Positions 7,257-16,680 are shown, numbered from the stretch's first letter. The stretch is 64,000 nucleotides of DNA from Defluviitaleaceae bacterium (GCA_009777845.1 WRLD01000008.1:1-64000), one strand, 5' to 3'. Notes: generated by a model from the sequence alone, not told the origin. Numbers and translations are program-made.

Positions 7257-8907
7257 GCAATTCCCCCAGCTCCCACCCCACCAACCACCGCATAAGCGCG
7301 GTAATATCGGCGGAATCAACTACACCGTCACCATTCATATCCACTAGCCGCTCGCCCTGCGCGTCTAGCTCGAAGCCCTCATGTCCTGCGACATGGCGCG
7401 CGAGCCAGACCACATCTGCGGAGCTTACGCTTACGCCCATGGTTGAGATTGCGCCGAGTCGCAGCCATTGTGCGGTGACTGTCACGACCACGACACCGTC
7501 AACGGCAGGGGCAAAGGAAATATCCCATCTGTCGAGAACCCAGCCGCTATAAGCTACTATGGGCGTGGTCGCCGTGCCGTTTTGCGGCACGTTTTGTTCA
7601 ATCTCGCCGCCGCCTATGCGATTACCGCCGTTTAGGTTAAAGATTACGGTGTATAAGCCCTCTGGTGGATTCTCTATGGCTGTTGCCCTTAAATTTAGGA
7701 AGCCCTCGCCGCCCTCGCCTAAGGTCTGTACATGAGTGGAATTGTTCCATGTTGTACCATCGCCAATCTGTCCATTGCCATTGCTTCCCCACGCCCAAAC
7801 TGCGCCGTCTGCTTTTAATGCTACGGCGTGTTGCGACCCAGCAGAAACGGCTGTAACGTCAGTCAAGTCTACGACCACTTGCACAGGCGTGTAACTAGTT
7901 GATGTTGTACCATCGCCAAGCTCTCCAGAGCCATTATATCCCCAAGCCCAAATCGTGCCGTCTGCTTTTAATGCTACTGTGTAATATCGTCCTGCCGAAA
8001 CTGCTGTAACGTCAGTCAAGGCTACGAGGTGCGTGGGCGTGTTACTGCTTGTTGTGCCATCGCCAAGCTGTCCCTCGTTATTACGTCCCCAAGACCAAAC
8101 CGTGCCGTCTGCTTTTAATGCTACGGCGTGAACACCTCCTGCAGAAACGGCTGTAACGTCAGTCAAGCCTACGACCTGCACAGGCTTATTCCTGCTTACT
8201 GCTGTTGTGCCATCGCCAAGCTGTCCATTGGTATTTGACCCCCACGCCCAAACTGTGCCGTCTGCTTTTAATGCTATTGTGAGATATTCTCCTGCAGAAA
8301 CGGCTGTAACGTCAGTCAAGTCTGTAACCTGCACGGGCGTGCGACTAGTTGTTGTTGTACCATCGCCAAGCTGTCCCATGTGATTCAATCCCCAAGCCCA
8401 AACAGTGCCGTCTGATTTCAATGCTACTGTGTAACTAACTGCCGCAGAAACGGCTGTAACGTCAGTCAAGTCTGCAACTTGCACGGGGGTGTTACTTTGT
8501 GTTGTCGTGCCATCGCCAAGCTGTCCAGACAAATTAGAACCCCATGCCCAAACCGTGCCGTCTGATTTTAATGCTACGGTGTGAACACTCCCTGCAGAAA
8601 CGGCTATAACGTCAGCCAAGCCTGTAACCTGCACAGGAGTGTTCCTGTGTGTTGTCGTACCATCGCCAAGCTGTCCACCGTCATTATATCCCCAAGCCCA
8701 AACCGTGCCGTCTGATTTTAATGCTACGGTGTGAACGCTCCCTGCCGACACCATAGGCTCGGTGACAAATTCCGACATTCCGCTAAGCGTGTTTTCTATT
8801 TCAATGTGTATTACCTCTGGTGTAGCCGCAAAGCACGCTATAGGCGAAAGGAGCATGAGTACCGCCATGATTAGGGCTAATGTGTACCCCCCCCCATTTT
8901 TTTCCAA
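7240..8907 (-). CDS. Secreted RCC1-repeat (seven-bladed propeller) protein with InlB repeat and dockerin-like end
   Basis: A 555-aa exported protein: signal peptide ([19 protein letters not shown]), then exactly seven ~50-residue RCC1 repeats ([15 protein letters not shown] ... GQLGDGTT) at about residues 50-400, predicted to close one beta-propeller. An InlB/Listeria-Bacteroides repeat follows ([11 protein letters not shown], ~417-484), then a dockerin-like domain (~485-550). Its second calcium loop is intact ([13 protein letters not shown]); the first is degenerate ([10 protein letters not shown]). The only in-frame start is TTG at 8907 without an SD. Two upstream ATGs (8933 and 8993), each behind GAGAGGGGCGAC, are in frame with each other but one base out of frame with the body because of an A7/G9 run. 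Two paralogues lie at 54433 and 56620. Confidence 0.8.
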   Translation of the reverse strand: MEKNGGGYTLALIMAVLMLLSPIACFAATPEVIHIEIENTLSGMSEFVTEPMVSAGSVHTVALKSDGTVWAWGYNDGGQLGDGTTTHRNTPVQVTGLADVIAVSAGSVHTVALKSDGTVWAWGSNLSGQLGDGTTTQSNTPVQVADLTDVTAVSAAVSYTVALKSDGTVWAWGLNHMGQLGDGTTTTSRTPVQVTDLTDVTAVSAGEYLTIALKADGTVWAWGSNTNGQLGDGTTAVSRNKPVQVVGLTDVTAVSAGGVHAVALKADGTVWSWGRNNEGQLGDGTTSSNTPTHLVALTDVTAVSAGRYYTVALKADGTIWAWGYNGSGELGDGTTSTSYTPVQVVVDLTDVTAVSAGSQHAVALKADGAVWAWGSNGNGQIGDGTTWNNSTHVQTLGEGGEGFLNLRATAIENPPEGLYTVIFNLNGGNRIGGGEIEQNVPQNGTATTPIVAYSGWVLDRWDISFAPAVDGVVVVTVTAQWLRLGAISTMGVSVSSADVVWLARHVAGHEGFELDAQGERLVDMNGDGVVDSADITALMRWLVGWELGELHGIKN

Positions 8908-8993
8908 TTGCTTGCGTTTCTTTTTGCGTTCATTTCTGTCGCCCCTCTCGTTTTTTTATTTTCCCAAGTGATTGCCTTTTTTATTGCTTTCAT
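8890..8993 (-). promoter_or_regulatory. Out-of-frame start region with A7 and G9 tracts
   Basis: On the minus strand, ATGs at 8993 and 8933 both follow GAGAGGGGCGAC SD sites and share one frame. That frame runs through TGG, A7, T, G9 and ends at TAG right after. Adding one base to the A or G run would join it to the RCC1 coding frame and give a signal peptide with a basic n-region (KRNASNWKK). This is the layout of a slipped-strand phase switch. Confidence 0.6.
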
Positions 8994-9047
8994 TGTTGTC
9001 GCCCCTCTCGGTTTTTTTCATGTTACCTCATGTTACCGTTAGGCTAG

Positions 9048-9076
9048 ATTATATCATTGTTTTGGGCTTTATGCAA
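9048..9076 (-). promoter_or_regulatory. Sigma-A promoter of the 7240-8907 RCC1 gene
   Basis: Reading leftward: TTGCAT (9076-9071), a 17-base spacer, TATAAT (9053-9048). The -35 box lies in the first copy of a ~35-bp tandem repeat. The paralogue at 54433 has the same promoter with TACAAT. Confidence 0.75.
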
Positions 9077-9162
9077 ATTTTTTGGGGGGTTCGTTTTGGG
9101 CTTTATGTGAATTTTTTTGGGGGATTCGTTTTGGGGTTTGTGCAAATTTTTTGGGGGGTTCG
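9060..9162. repeat. Three tandem copies of a 34-35-bp unit upstream of the RCC1 gene
   Basis: Copies at 9060-9093, 9094-9128 and 9129-9162 each contain TTTTGGG-C/G-TTTATG/TGTG ... TTTTTTGGGGGGTTCG. The first includes the -35 box. The homologous region of the second paralogue (~56152-56186) has one copy. Confidence 0.7.
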
Positions 9163-9900
9163 TAGGGGGCGGATTTATCCGCCCCGAGGTTGGCACGTAC
9201 CAAATTGACAGGACGTTATCCGTCCCGAATTGACGAACGTGCAGGGGTCGGGGCGGATAAATCCGCCCCCTACGATTGACCGATTAACCAATTAACCAAT
9301 TAAGCAAATATGCGTACCGATTAAACGCGGATTTAGCGGATTCACGCAGATTTACGCGGATTTGAGCGGACGGAGCGTATTTTCATGGATTTCCGTGAAT
9401 TTTACAACGAGCCAATCCGCGTAATCCGTGAAAATCCGTTAAATCCGCGTACCATAAATCATTTGTTACACCACTGGCTAAAGGAATTTGCAAGATTTCG
9501 TAGGGGGCGGATTTATCCGCCCCGAGGTTGGCACGCACCGAATTGACAGGACGTTATCCGTCCCGAATTGACGAACGTGCAAGGGTCGGGGCGGATAAAT
9601 CCGCCCCCTACGATTAGCCGATTAACCGATTAAGCAAATATGCGTACCGATTAAACGCGGATTTAGCGGATTCACGCAGATTTACGCGGATTCGAGCGGG
9701 CGGAGCGGATTTTCGTGGATTTCTGTGAATTTTACAACGAGCCAATCCGCATAATCCGTGAAAATCCGTTAAATCCGCGTGAAGCCCTTGAATCCCTTAA
9801 ATCCGCGAAAATCCGTTAAATCCGCGAAAATCCGCGTTCCATAATTCTCAACAGCTCCCCACCACATTTGTTTGCGTGCTATTCCCCCACCTTTGTACAT
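9162..9900. repeat. Dispersed repeats: A (9162-9273), B (~9329-9480), A (9500-9611), B (~9655-9842)
   Basis: Two rounds of an A-B pair fill this gap. Family A is ~111 bp, starts GTAGGGG(A/C)GGATTTATCC and ends with the reverse complement; here it is the C-type (GGGGGCGG). Family B is an ATCCG-rich imperfect palindrome with many copies of GGATTTAACGGATT and AATCCGTTAAATCCGCG. The second B copy carries extra ATCCGCG units. I see no gene here; short ORFs inside are repeat-encoded. Confidence 0.85.
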
Positions 9901-9927
9901 ATCATATAAAATCAAGGAGATGATTAT

Positions 9928-10875
9928 ATGAGCGATTTAGCAAAAGCCCTGCCTGCATACTTTGGGCTATCGGGCGTAACCGCGGTAAAGGAACGCGGTT
10001 CTTACTTATTAAATTCGGCAAAAATACATAAATCGAACAGCACGCCCAAGGAAATTTATGCGCGGTGCAATTTGTCGCAACAGCTCGAAAAAGCAGGGCA
10101 ACCGCTAGCCGACGCGATTATTCCCACGCCCGAGGGCGAGCCGTTCGTAAGCCTTGGCTGCGAAATCTACGTAATGACCAAGCATCTTGCAGGGCGCGAG
10201 CCAAGCCTTGACAGCCTGTCCGACATGAAAATGGCACTAGAAGCCCTTGCGAGCTTCCATAAAACGGCAAGAAATCTGGAAAATCCGCCCGAGGTCTGTC
10301 CGCCGCTTACTGAAATTTTCGCCAAGGAAAGCCTAGCCCCCATAGTAAAACAGCTAAACCGCCGACCGCGCCTGACCGACTTCGATGTGCTAATTCTAAA
10401 GCACGCGGATTTTTATATGAAGCAAGCAAAAACCGCGGAGCAGATTCTCACATCGACAGATTATGACAATTTGTATCAAGAAGCCGTAACAAACGGGCAT
10501 ATTTGCCACAGCTCGCTAAAAGAGGAATCATTTTCCATACATGACGAAATCTGCTATATAACGCGCCTAAATGATGCGCGCGTAAACCTACAGCTAGAGG
10601 ACATCGCCGCCATTTTACGCCGTTATGCGCGGAAATCCTCGCGAGCAATTCCTGCCAAGCAGTTCTTGGAAATTTATGACAACGTACTGCCCCTGCCCGC
10701 CTCCGCCGAAAAAATCATTTACGCGCAGCTTTTGTTCCCATGGTCGTTCTTGAAAATCGTTTCCCAGTATTACAGCAAAAAACGCAACTTCATTCCCGCC
10801 GCCATAAACTCGCGAATGGACGCAGTTTTGGACGAGCAGGAGGGGTATGGTGAGTATGTTGGGGGGTTGGGGTAA
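9928..10875 (+). CDS. CotS-family spore coat protein (kinase-like fold)
   Basis: A 315-aa protein resembling the CotS/CotI/YsxE spore coat family, which has an aminoglycoside-phosphotransferase-like fold. Family features seen: an N-terminal LKERGSYLLN-type segment, EIYVMTKHLAGREP hinge, ALASFHKTARN, and CotS-like C-terminal helices. The catalytic loop normally reads HGD..HxN; here the corresponding stretch is CHSSLKEESFSI, and a later IDF/IDP metal motif is missing, so it is probably a structural pseudokinase. The start has a clear AAGGAGATG SD. A CATATCATA sequence at 9898-9906 resembles a sigma-K -10 box but has no matching -35. It would act in the mother cell, consistent with sipL and spoIVA nearby. 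Confidence 0.75.
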   Translation: MSDLAKALPAYFGLSGVTAVKERGSYLLNSAKIHKSNSTPKEIYARCNLSQQLEKAGQPLADAIIPTPEGEPFVSLGCEIYVMTKHLAGREPSLDSLSDMKMALEALASFHKTARNLENPPEVCPPLTEIFAKESLAPIVKQLNRRPRLTDFDVLILKHADFYMKQAKTAEQILTSTDYDNLYQEAVTNGHICHSSLKEESFSIHDEICYITRLNDARVNLQLEDIAAILRRYARKSSRAIPAKQFLEIYDNVLPLPASAEKIIYAQLLFPWSFLKIVSQYYSKKRNFIPAAINSRMDAVLDEQEGYGEYVGGLG

Positions 10876-10959
10876 AAATTTATTTTCCCACCTTTCCAAA
10901 CCGCTTTTGCTATGGTACTATACCGATTGCTTGATAGGAATAAAAAGGGGCGTGAAATA

Positions 10960-11283
10960 ATGAACACTAAAATTTCATACGAGCGTGCAATGGAAATAGC
11001 AATGCAGTTTGCAAAAAAGGTTCGCGCCGAGTTGGATTCCCAAGCCGATGTCTACTTGTTCGGCTCGGTTGTCACAGCCAGCAACCGCCCCGAAAGCGAC
11101 ATAGACATTGCCGTTGTGTCAAAGGAATTTACAAATAATGTATGCGAAAACTACGCCCGAGTAAATTTGCTTGCGTTTGGCGTAAACGAAAATATAGATG
11201 CCCAAGCGGTTATTTACGAGGATTGGCTAAACAAAACGCCATTTACTGAGGAAGTCCAAAGGCAGGGAGTGTTGGTGGTGTAA
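10960..11283 (+). CDS. MNT-type nucleotidyltransferase domain protein
   Basis: A 107-aa minimal nucleotidyltransferase. The motif is YLFGSVVTASNRPESDIDIAV (GS...DxD), the metal and nucleotide site of the pol-beta fold. Such small proteins often pair with HEPN proteins in toxin-antitoxin modules, where the MNT protein can adenylylate its partner. I chose the ATG at 10960 because of AAAAGGGG upstream; a frame open from 10912 lacks support. The next ORF (11283) overlaps by one base (TAATG), suggesting a coupled pair, though that partner is not a recognisable HEPN protein. A shorter homologue is at 36516. Confidence 0.8.
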   Translation: MNTKISYERAMEIAMQFAKKVRAELDSQADVYLFGSVVTASNRPESDIDIAVVSKEFTNNVCENYARVNLLAFGVNENIDAQAVIYEDWLNKTPFTEEVQRQGVLVV

Positions 11284-11447
11284 TGACACAGAAACAGCAT
11301 GTTGATTACAATCTAGGCACTATTGACGGAAAACCCATTAACCAAAATATGCTAGACGAATATTTGGAAACATTTGAAAGAGATTGGTCTGATTCGGAAG
11401 TCAACCTTGCCTATACGAACACAACAACGGCACTTTATGAAAAATAA
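11283..11447 (+). CDS. Small protein, C-terminus apparently replaced by a repeat
   Basis: A 54-aa ORF starting in the TAATG overlap of the nucleotidyltransferase gene. The middle (GTIDGKPINQNMLDEYLE) resembles the start of small antitoxin-like proteins that carry a G(K/R)P(I/L)...(M/I)L(D/E) motif, but I do not recognise the family. The last codons (TALYEK) fall in ACGGCACTTTATGAAAAA, which is the left end of the 11425-11600 repeat and recurs at about 11606. The insertion therefore seems to have cut off and rewritten the C-terminus. It is probably coding, but possibly no longer functional. Confidence 0.55.
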   Translation: MTQKQHVDYNLGTIDGKPINQNMLDEYLETFERDWSDSEVNLAYTNTTTALYEK

Positions 11448-11785
11448 AACACGGATTTTTACGGATTTACACGGATTACGCGGATTCGTTCGTACCTCTG
11501 ATGTGTCGCGCCTATTACTTCATAAAACAACAACCCACAGCTTCCCCACGAACGAATCCGCACAATCCGTGAAAATCCGTTAAATCCGTGTCCCATATAA
11601 CCCAAAACGGCACTTTTGTGAAAAACCAAACACGGATTTTTACGGATTTACACGTATTACGCGGATTCGTTCGTACCTCTGATGTGTCACGTCCGCTACT
11701 TCCCAAAACAACAACCCACAGCTTCCCCACGAACGAATCCGCACAATCCGTGAAAATCCGTTAAATCCGTGTTTAATAAACACTA
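11425..11785. repeat. Direct repeat of ~180 bp, two copies of family B
   Basis: Two near-identical units (about 11425-11600 and 11606-11780) each run from ACGGCACTT through ACACGGATTTTTACGGATTT, TTCGTTCGTACCTCTGATGTG, CAACAACCCACAGCTTCCCC to AATCCGTTAAATCCGTG. They are family B elements with a unit-specific middle. The gap to the next gene (11786-11848) holds only an AT-rich leader and the GAGAGG SD. Confidence 0.8.
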
Positions 11786-11848
11786 AACCACGCAAAATAT
11801 AAAAAATCACCACATAAACCAAAACCCCCAAAAGAGAGGAAAATACCC

Positions 11849-14800
11849 ATGAAAGCAATGAAAACAATGGAAACAAAAACCACCCTCACCCTACTCACCA
11901 CCCTACTCCTCACCCTATGCTTCGCCCTCACCCTAGCCCTACTATGCTTCGCCCGCCCCACCCACGCCGCCTCAATCACCCTAGACCTCGACAACCTAGA
12001 CTACACAGAATCTAGCGGCTACACCTTCGTAGGCGACTACGCTATTTGGATAGAGGGCGAAGGCAACACCGTCACCATAAAAGGCGACGCGAGAAACAAC
12101 CCCGTTTACGGCGGTTGGAGTATCCTAGTTTATGGCACGTCCGAGGTCTATATAGAAAGCGGCACAATCCTACAAAAAGAGGACTATAGCCCATCGAATG
12201 CCGTTCTTTGGCTACAGCGCGGCGGAAAAGTCACTGGCTTGGGCGAAAATATCATTATTAACGGCCACATCGCCGCGCTATATGGCGACCTCGAAATAGA
12301 CGGCACGCTCGATACTGTTTACGGTTATGTAGCTGCTCCGCAAGGCAATCTTACAATATCTGGCGCAATCGGCAGCATTATTACCGACACTATAGCCCTC
12401 AACGCACAAAATATCAACATTAGCGGTACAATAGGCGCGATTGACAGCCAAAACAGAGGTATTCTGGCAATGGAAAACCTCACCATTAGCGGCACGGTCG
12501 GCTCTATTGTCGGAGCGGATTATTTCGGCATTGCCGCAAGAAACAGCATAGCAATCAGCGGCACAGTGGGTACAATCACCGGCGGTGTGGGCGGTATCGG
12601 TACTGAAACAGGCGACCTCACGCTAACTAGCGGCGATGTGCTGTACACCTCCAGCGTAGTATCATTTAGCGTAGACGGCACAGATATTGAAATCCACCCG
12701 CCGAAAATCAACGCCAATTCCCAAGGCATTATATTTAACGGAAACAGCGGCACAGTATACGGCAATGTCACCTTGCAAGCAAGCCTAACTATCGAAAGCG
12801 GACAAGCCCTAACCGTACCAAGCGGCGCTGTTCTAACCGTGCCGAACGGAATAACCCTAACCAACCACGGCACAGTCACCAACCAAGGCACAATAAACGG
12901 CACAATCAGCGGTAACGGCGTGACTGTCGGCGTTGTCGTAGACCTCGACAACCTAGACTACACAGGCGACAGCGGCTACACCATAAACACAACCTACCAC
13001 CGTATCATTATAGACGGCACAACCCCAGTCACCATAAAAGGAAACGGCACAAACAACGGCGACGGCTACTCGATTCTAATCAATAACGCAACGGAAATCT
13101 TTATAGAAGCAAATACAACCCTGCAAAGCTCAATTTATGGGAACGCCATCTTTTTAAGCCAACCTGCAACAATCACTGGCTTAGGCGAAAATATCACATT
13201 TGGCGGTTCGTTTAGAGGCATTTCCTCAAACAGCAATCTCACTATAAACGGCACAATCGACACTATTTCGGGCATTAGCTCATTTGACAATATAGAAATC
13301 TTAGGCACAATCGGCACTGTTTCGGGCTACGGCATTTCCTCAACTGTCGGCAATGTACAAATCTCAGGCACAATAAACAAAATTACCGCCGAAAATGATG
13401 TAGGTATTTCCGCAACCAACGGTGATGTAGTCATTATGGGTACGGTAGGCGATATTAGCGGCTTTTATGACATTGCCGCAGGCTATAATATCCTAATCGC
13501 TGGTACAGTAGGCACAATCAACGCCGAAGAATACGGCATTTACGCATGGGACAATGTCGAAATCAGCGGTACAGTTGGCACAATCAGCGGCGGCTATGCG
13601 GGCATTGCTACGGTAGACGGCGAGGTCGAAATTTTGGCAAACAGCGTAATATATACGTCAAGCATAATGAGAATTGATGACGACTGGAGCAAGCCCGAGA
13701 TAAGCTACACCCCCATACAACCCGCCTCCACCTCACAAGGCATTGTATTCATAGGCGACAACGGCACAGTTTACGGCAATGTCACCTTGCAAGCAGACCT
13801 AACAATCGAAAGCAACCAAACCCTAACCATACCGCAAGGCGCGAAATTAACCATACCGAACGGAATAACCCTTACCAACCACGGCACAATAATCAACCAC
13901 GGCACAATCGCCAACAACGGCACATTCACCAACCACGGCACGCTTACCAACCTCGCCGAAATCAACGGCGACATCGGCGGTAACGGCTCTATTGTCGGCG
14001 TTGTTATAGACCTAGACGACCTAGACTACACAGGCGGTAGTGGGTATACCGTAGACGTAAACCGCAACGAAATCAACACAGACACAAACGCCCCCATTAC
14101 CATAAAGGGCGACGGCACAGACGGCGGAAATGGCTGGGCGATTTTCCTCCCAAATTCTCCGCACATTACCCTAGAAGCAGGTACAACCCTGCTTGCACCG
14201 AGCAGGAATACCATTTATACCGATGCGCTTATCGTAAACCCCAACGCTACCATACACGGAAACGGCGCGGGCATTACCATTACTGGCGTGACTAGTGCCA
14301 TTGCCACAGTCTACAGCGACACTATAAGCGGTCATCTCACCATAAGCGGCACAATCGACTTATTGTCGGCAACGAACGTGGGCGGCGTGGGCTATGGCAT
14401 TTTCTCGAATGCCGAAACCCTAACAATAAGCGGCACAATATGGAAAATCGAAACTGAGGGTATTGGCAGTGGCATTTATACACGAGGAAGCACGTTAAAA
14501 ATCGCAGATAATGCTTTCGTGCATACCTCCGCAGGCGTAAGCTATTTAACCGATGTAGACGGCGTGCAAGGCATACTGTTTGACGCAGACAGAGGCACAG
14601 TTTACGGCAATGCCGCGCTAAGGCGCGATTTAACCATAGCTATTTACGAAACGCTAACCATTCCCGAGGGCGCAGTCCTCACCATTCCCAACGGAATGAC
14701 ACTAACCATAATAGGCACGCTTATAAACAACGGCAAAATCATAAATAACGGCACAATAAACGACCAAAGCGGCATAACAGGCACAGGCGAAGTCACAGGC

Positions 14801-16678
14801 AACCCATACGAACCAGGCGCGCCCAAGCCAGTAATCCTAGACCTAGACAACCTAGACATGTCACGCGAAAGCGGCTACACGGTATACACTGCGTACGATG
14901 CTGGCCTTATAGAGGTGCTTGTGCATGGAATAGGCCCCGTCACCATAAAGGGCAACAACACAAACAACGGCAACGGCTGGATTATCATGGTAGAACACTC
15001 TACAAACATTATCATAGAAAACAACACCTCTCTGGTCGGCACTGACATGGCAATGTCCCCAGTCATCTACGCACCCCACGGCGCGGTAGTTACGGGCATG
15101 GGGCACGATATTTATATCGAGGGCATATGGGGACACGGCGATTTAACGCTTGCGGGTACTTTCGGCGAAATTAAGCACATGGCGGCTATTTCCGCTTATC
15201 AAGGAAACCTTAGCATAACAGGCACAATCGGCAAAATAAACGCAAACCGAGCCATGAACGCTATAAACGTAAGCATTTCGGGTACAATCGGCGGTATAGA
15301 TAGCCAAGAAGCGATTTTTGCGACCGAGGACATCACCATTTCGGGCAAAATAGGCGACATCAATAACGATATGTATTCGGAAGTGGCTATTTATTCGGAA
15401 AATGGGACTGTCACGATTTCTGGCGAGGTGGGCGACATTGGCTACCCCACAAGCCCTCCTGCCATTAACGCCCCTGCCGTTACCATTTCTGGCACAGTAG
15501 GCAAAATTTATGGGCGTATTCTCTTAAATAGAGAGGGCGTTTCAATGGAAGACCCCGATTATGTTCCCATTTACGTGCCTGCGGGAATAATCACGTACGA
15601 TTTTACACTAGCGAATAACAGCGTGATGTATGCGGATGTTGTGACATTTCTTGACGGCGACTGGAACTCCTCACCGCTCCAGCCCTCGGCTAATTCGCAG
15701 GGTATGCTGTTCTCGGGCGGGGAAGATTTCCCCGAGGGCTGGCTGTACGGAAACATGACACTACAGCGCGACCTCACCATACAAAAAGACCAAACGCTAA
15801 CCATACCAAGGGGAACTAGCCTAACCATTCCCAACGGCGTAACGCTCACGAATAACGGCATAATTTACAACTACGGCACGATTTATAGTCGTGAGGGCGG
15901 TATAATCGGCACAGGGCGTATAATTGGTAACGAGGTTGTGATTGTACGCGATGATGTTGGCGGTAGTGGCGGTGGTGGTGGTGGTGTGATTGGTGTGTTG
16001 CCGAATGTGCCAGTTGTGCCTATTGGGGATAATGGGGCTAATGCGGTTGTTACGCCGAATGGCGAGGGTTTGGGAACTACGGGTACTGGTACGGAGAATC
16101 CAATTTTTGGGAATGTGGTACCGCCCTCTATGGGAATATTTAGCGATACACCCACAAATGCGTGGTATTATAATGCAGTGGCATTTGTTACCGCTCGGGG
16201 CTTATTCCACGGCTATGGCAACGGTATTTTTGCCCCGAACGATAGCATGACACGCGCCATGTTCGTGACCGTTCTGCACAACCTAGAGGGCAGACCCGCG
16301 CCGAGCGGTCAAGCGAGATTTACTGACGTAGCTGTGACAGCGTGGGAGCATGACTCCGTACAGTGGGCAGCAGAGAACGGCATAGTAAGCGGCATAGGCG
16401 GCGGCTTGTACGCGCCTAGCCAAGCGATTACGCGCCAAGAAATGGCGGTTATGCTAAGTAATTATGCCGATTATAAGGGAGTAGGCTTGCCTGCGTTGCG
16501 TGATATGCCTAGCTTCGCCGATAGCGCGGATATAGCAGAATGGGCGAGGACGGCAGTGGAGAGATTAGCGAGGGCAGGGGTAATCAGTGGGGATAATAAT
16601 TTGATTATGCCGAGGAAAGAAGCTAGTAGAGCAGAGGTTGCACAGGTGTTTATGAATTTTGTGGGATTTTTAGATTAA
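11849..16678 (+). CDS. Giant repetitive beta-helix-type surface protein with SLH anchor
   Basis: A 1609-aa exported protein with a signal peptide (LTLALLCFARPTHA). Four large modules start at about residues 43, 363, 717 and 994, each opening LDLDNLDYT..SGYT, then VTIKG.GTNNG..W, then short beta-rich turns (ISGTIG.I) typical of a right-handed beta-helix. Each module closes with GTVYGNVTLQ.DLTIE, ..LT(V/I)P.GA.LT(V/I)PNGITLTNHGT. A Gly-rich linker (~1370-1425) leads to three SLH motifs (~1429-1609; MTRAMFVTVLHNL, ITRQEMAVMLSNY, ASRAEVAQVFMNF), which bind secondary cell-wall polymer. The SD is AGAGAGG. Codon use favours ACC/CTA/AAC strongly, unlike the housekeeping neighbours. Ligand unknown: adhesin or carbohydrate-binding surface protein. 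Confidence 0.8.
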   Translation: MKAMKTMETKTTLTLLTTLLLTLCFALTLALLCFARPTHAASITLDLDNLDYTESSGYTFVGDYAIWIEGEGNTVTIKGDARNNPVYGGWSILVYGTSEVYIESGTILQKEDYSPSNAVLWLQRGGKVTGLGENIIINGHIAALYGDLEIDGTLDTVYGYVAAPQGNLTISGAIGSIITDTIALNAQNINISGTIGAIDSQNRGILAMENLTISGTVGSIVGADYFGIAARNSIAISGTVGTITGGVGGIGTETGDLTLTSGDVLYTSSVVSFSVDGTDIEIHPPKINANSQGIIFNGNSGTVYGNVTLQASLTIESGQALTVPSGAVLTVPNGITLTNHGTVTNQGTINGTISGNGVTVGVVVDLDNLDYTGDSGYTINTTYHRIIIDGTTPVTIKGNGTNNGDGYSILINNATEIFIEANTTLQSSIYGNAIFLSQPATITGLGENITFGGSFRGISSNSNLTINGTIDTISGISSFDNIEILGTIGTVSGYGISSTVGNVQISGTINKITAENDVGISATNGDVVIMGTVGDISGFYDIAAGYNILIAGTVGTINAEEYGIYAWDNVEISGTVGTISGGYAGIATVDGEVEILANSVIYTSSIMRIDDDWSKPEISYTPIQPASTSQGIVFIGDNGTVYGNVTLQADLTIESNQTLTIPQGAKLTIPNGITLTNHGTIINHGTIANNGTFTNHGTLTNLAEINGDIGGNGSIVGVVIDLDDLDYTGGSGYTVDVNRNEINTDTNAPITIKGDGTDGGNGWAIFLPNSPHITLEAGTTLLAPSRNTIYTDALIVNPNATIHGNGAGITITGVTSAIATVYSDTISGHLTISGTIDLLSATNVGGVGYGIFSNAETLTISGTIWKIETEGIGSGIYTRGSTLKIADNAFVHTSAGVSYLTDVDGVQGILFDADRGTVYGNAALRRDLTIAIYETLTIPEGAVLTIPNGMTLTIIGTLINNGKIINNGTINDQSGITGTGEVTGNPYEPGAPKPVILDLDNLDMSRESGYTVYTAYDAGLIEVLVHGIGPVTIKGNNTNNGNGWIIMVEHSTNIIIENNTSLVGTDMAMSPVIYAPHGAVVTGMGHDIYIEGIWGHGDLTLAGTFGEIKHMAAISAYQGNLSITGTIGKINANRAMNAINVSISGTIGGIDSQEAIFATEDITISGKIGDINNDMYSEVAIYSENGTVTISGEVGDIGYPTSPPAINAPAVTISGTVGKIYGRILLNREGVSMEDPDYVPIYVPAGIITYDFTLANNSVMYADVVTFLDGDWNSSPLQPSANSQGMLFSGGEDFPEGWLYGNMTLQRDLTIQKDQTLTIPRGTSLTIPNGVTLTNNGIIYNYGTIYSREGGIIGTGRIIGNEVVIVRDDVGGSGGGGGGVIGVLPNVPVVPIGDNGANAVVTPNGEGLGTTGTGTENPIFGNVVPPSMGIFSDTPTNAWYYNAVAFVTARGLFHGYGNGIFAPNDSMTRAMFVTVLHNLEGRPAPSGQARFTDVAVTAWEHDSVQWAAENGIVSGIGGGLYAPSQAITRQEMAVMLSNYADYKGVGLPALRDMPSFADSADIAEWARTAVERLARAGVISGDNNLIMPRKEASRAEVAQVFMNFVGFLD

Positions 16679-16680
16679 AG

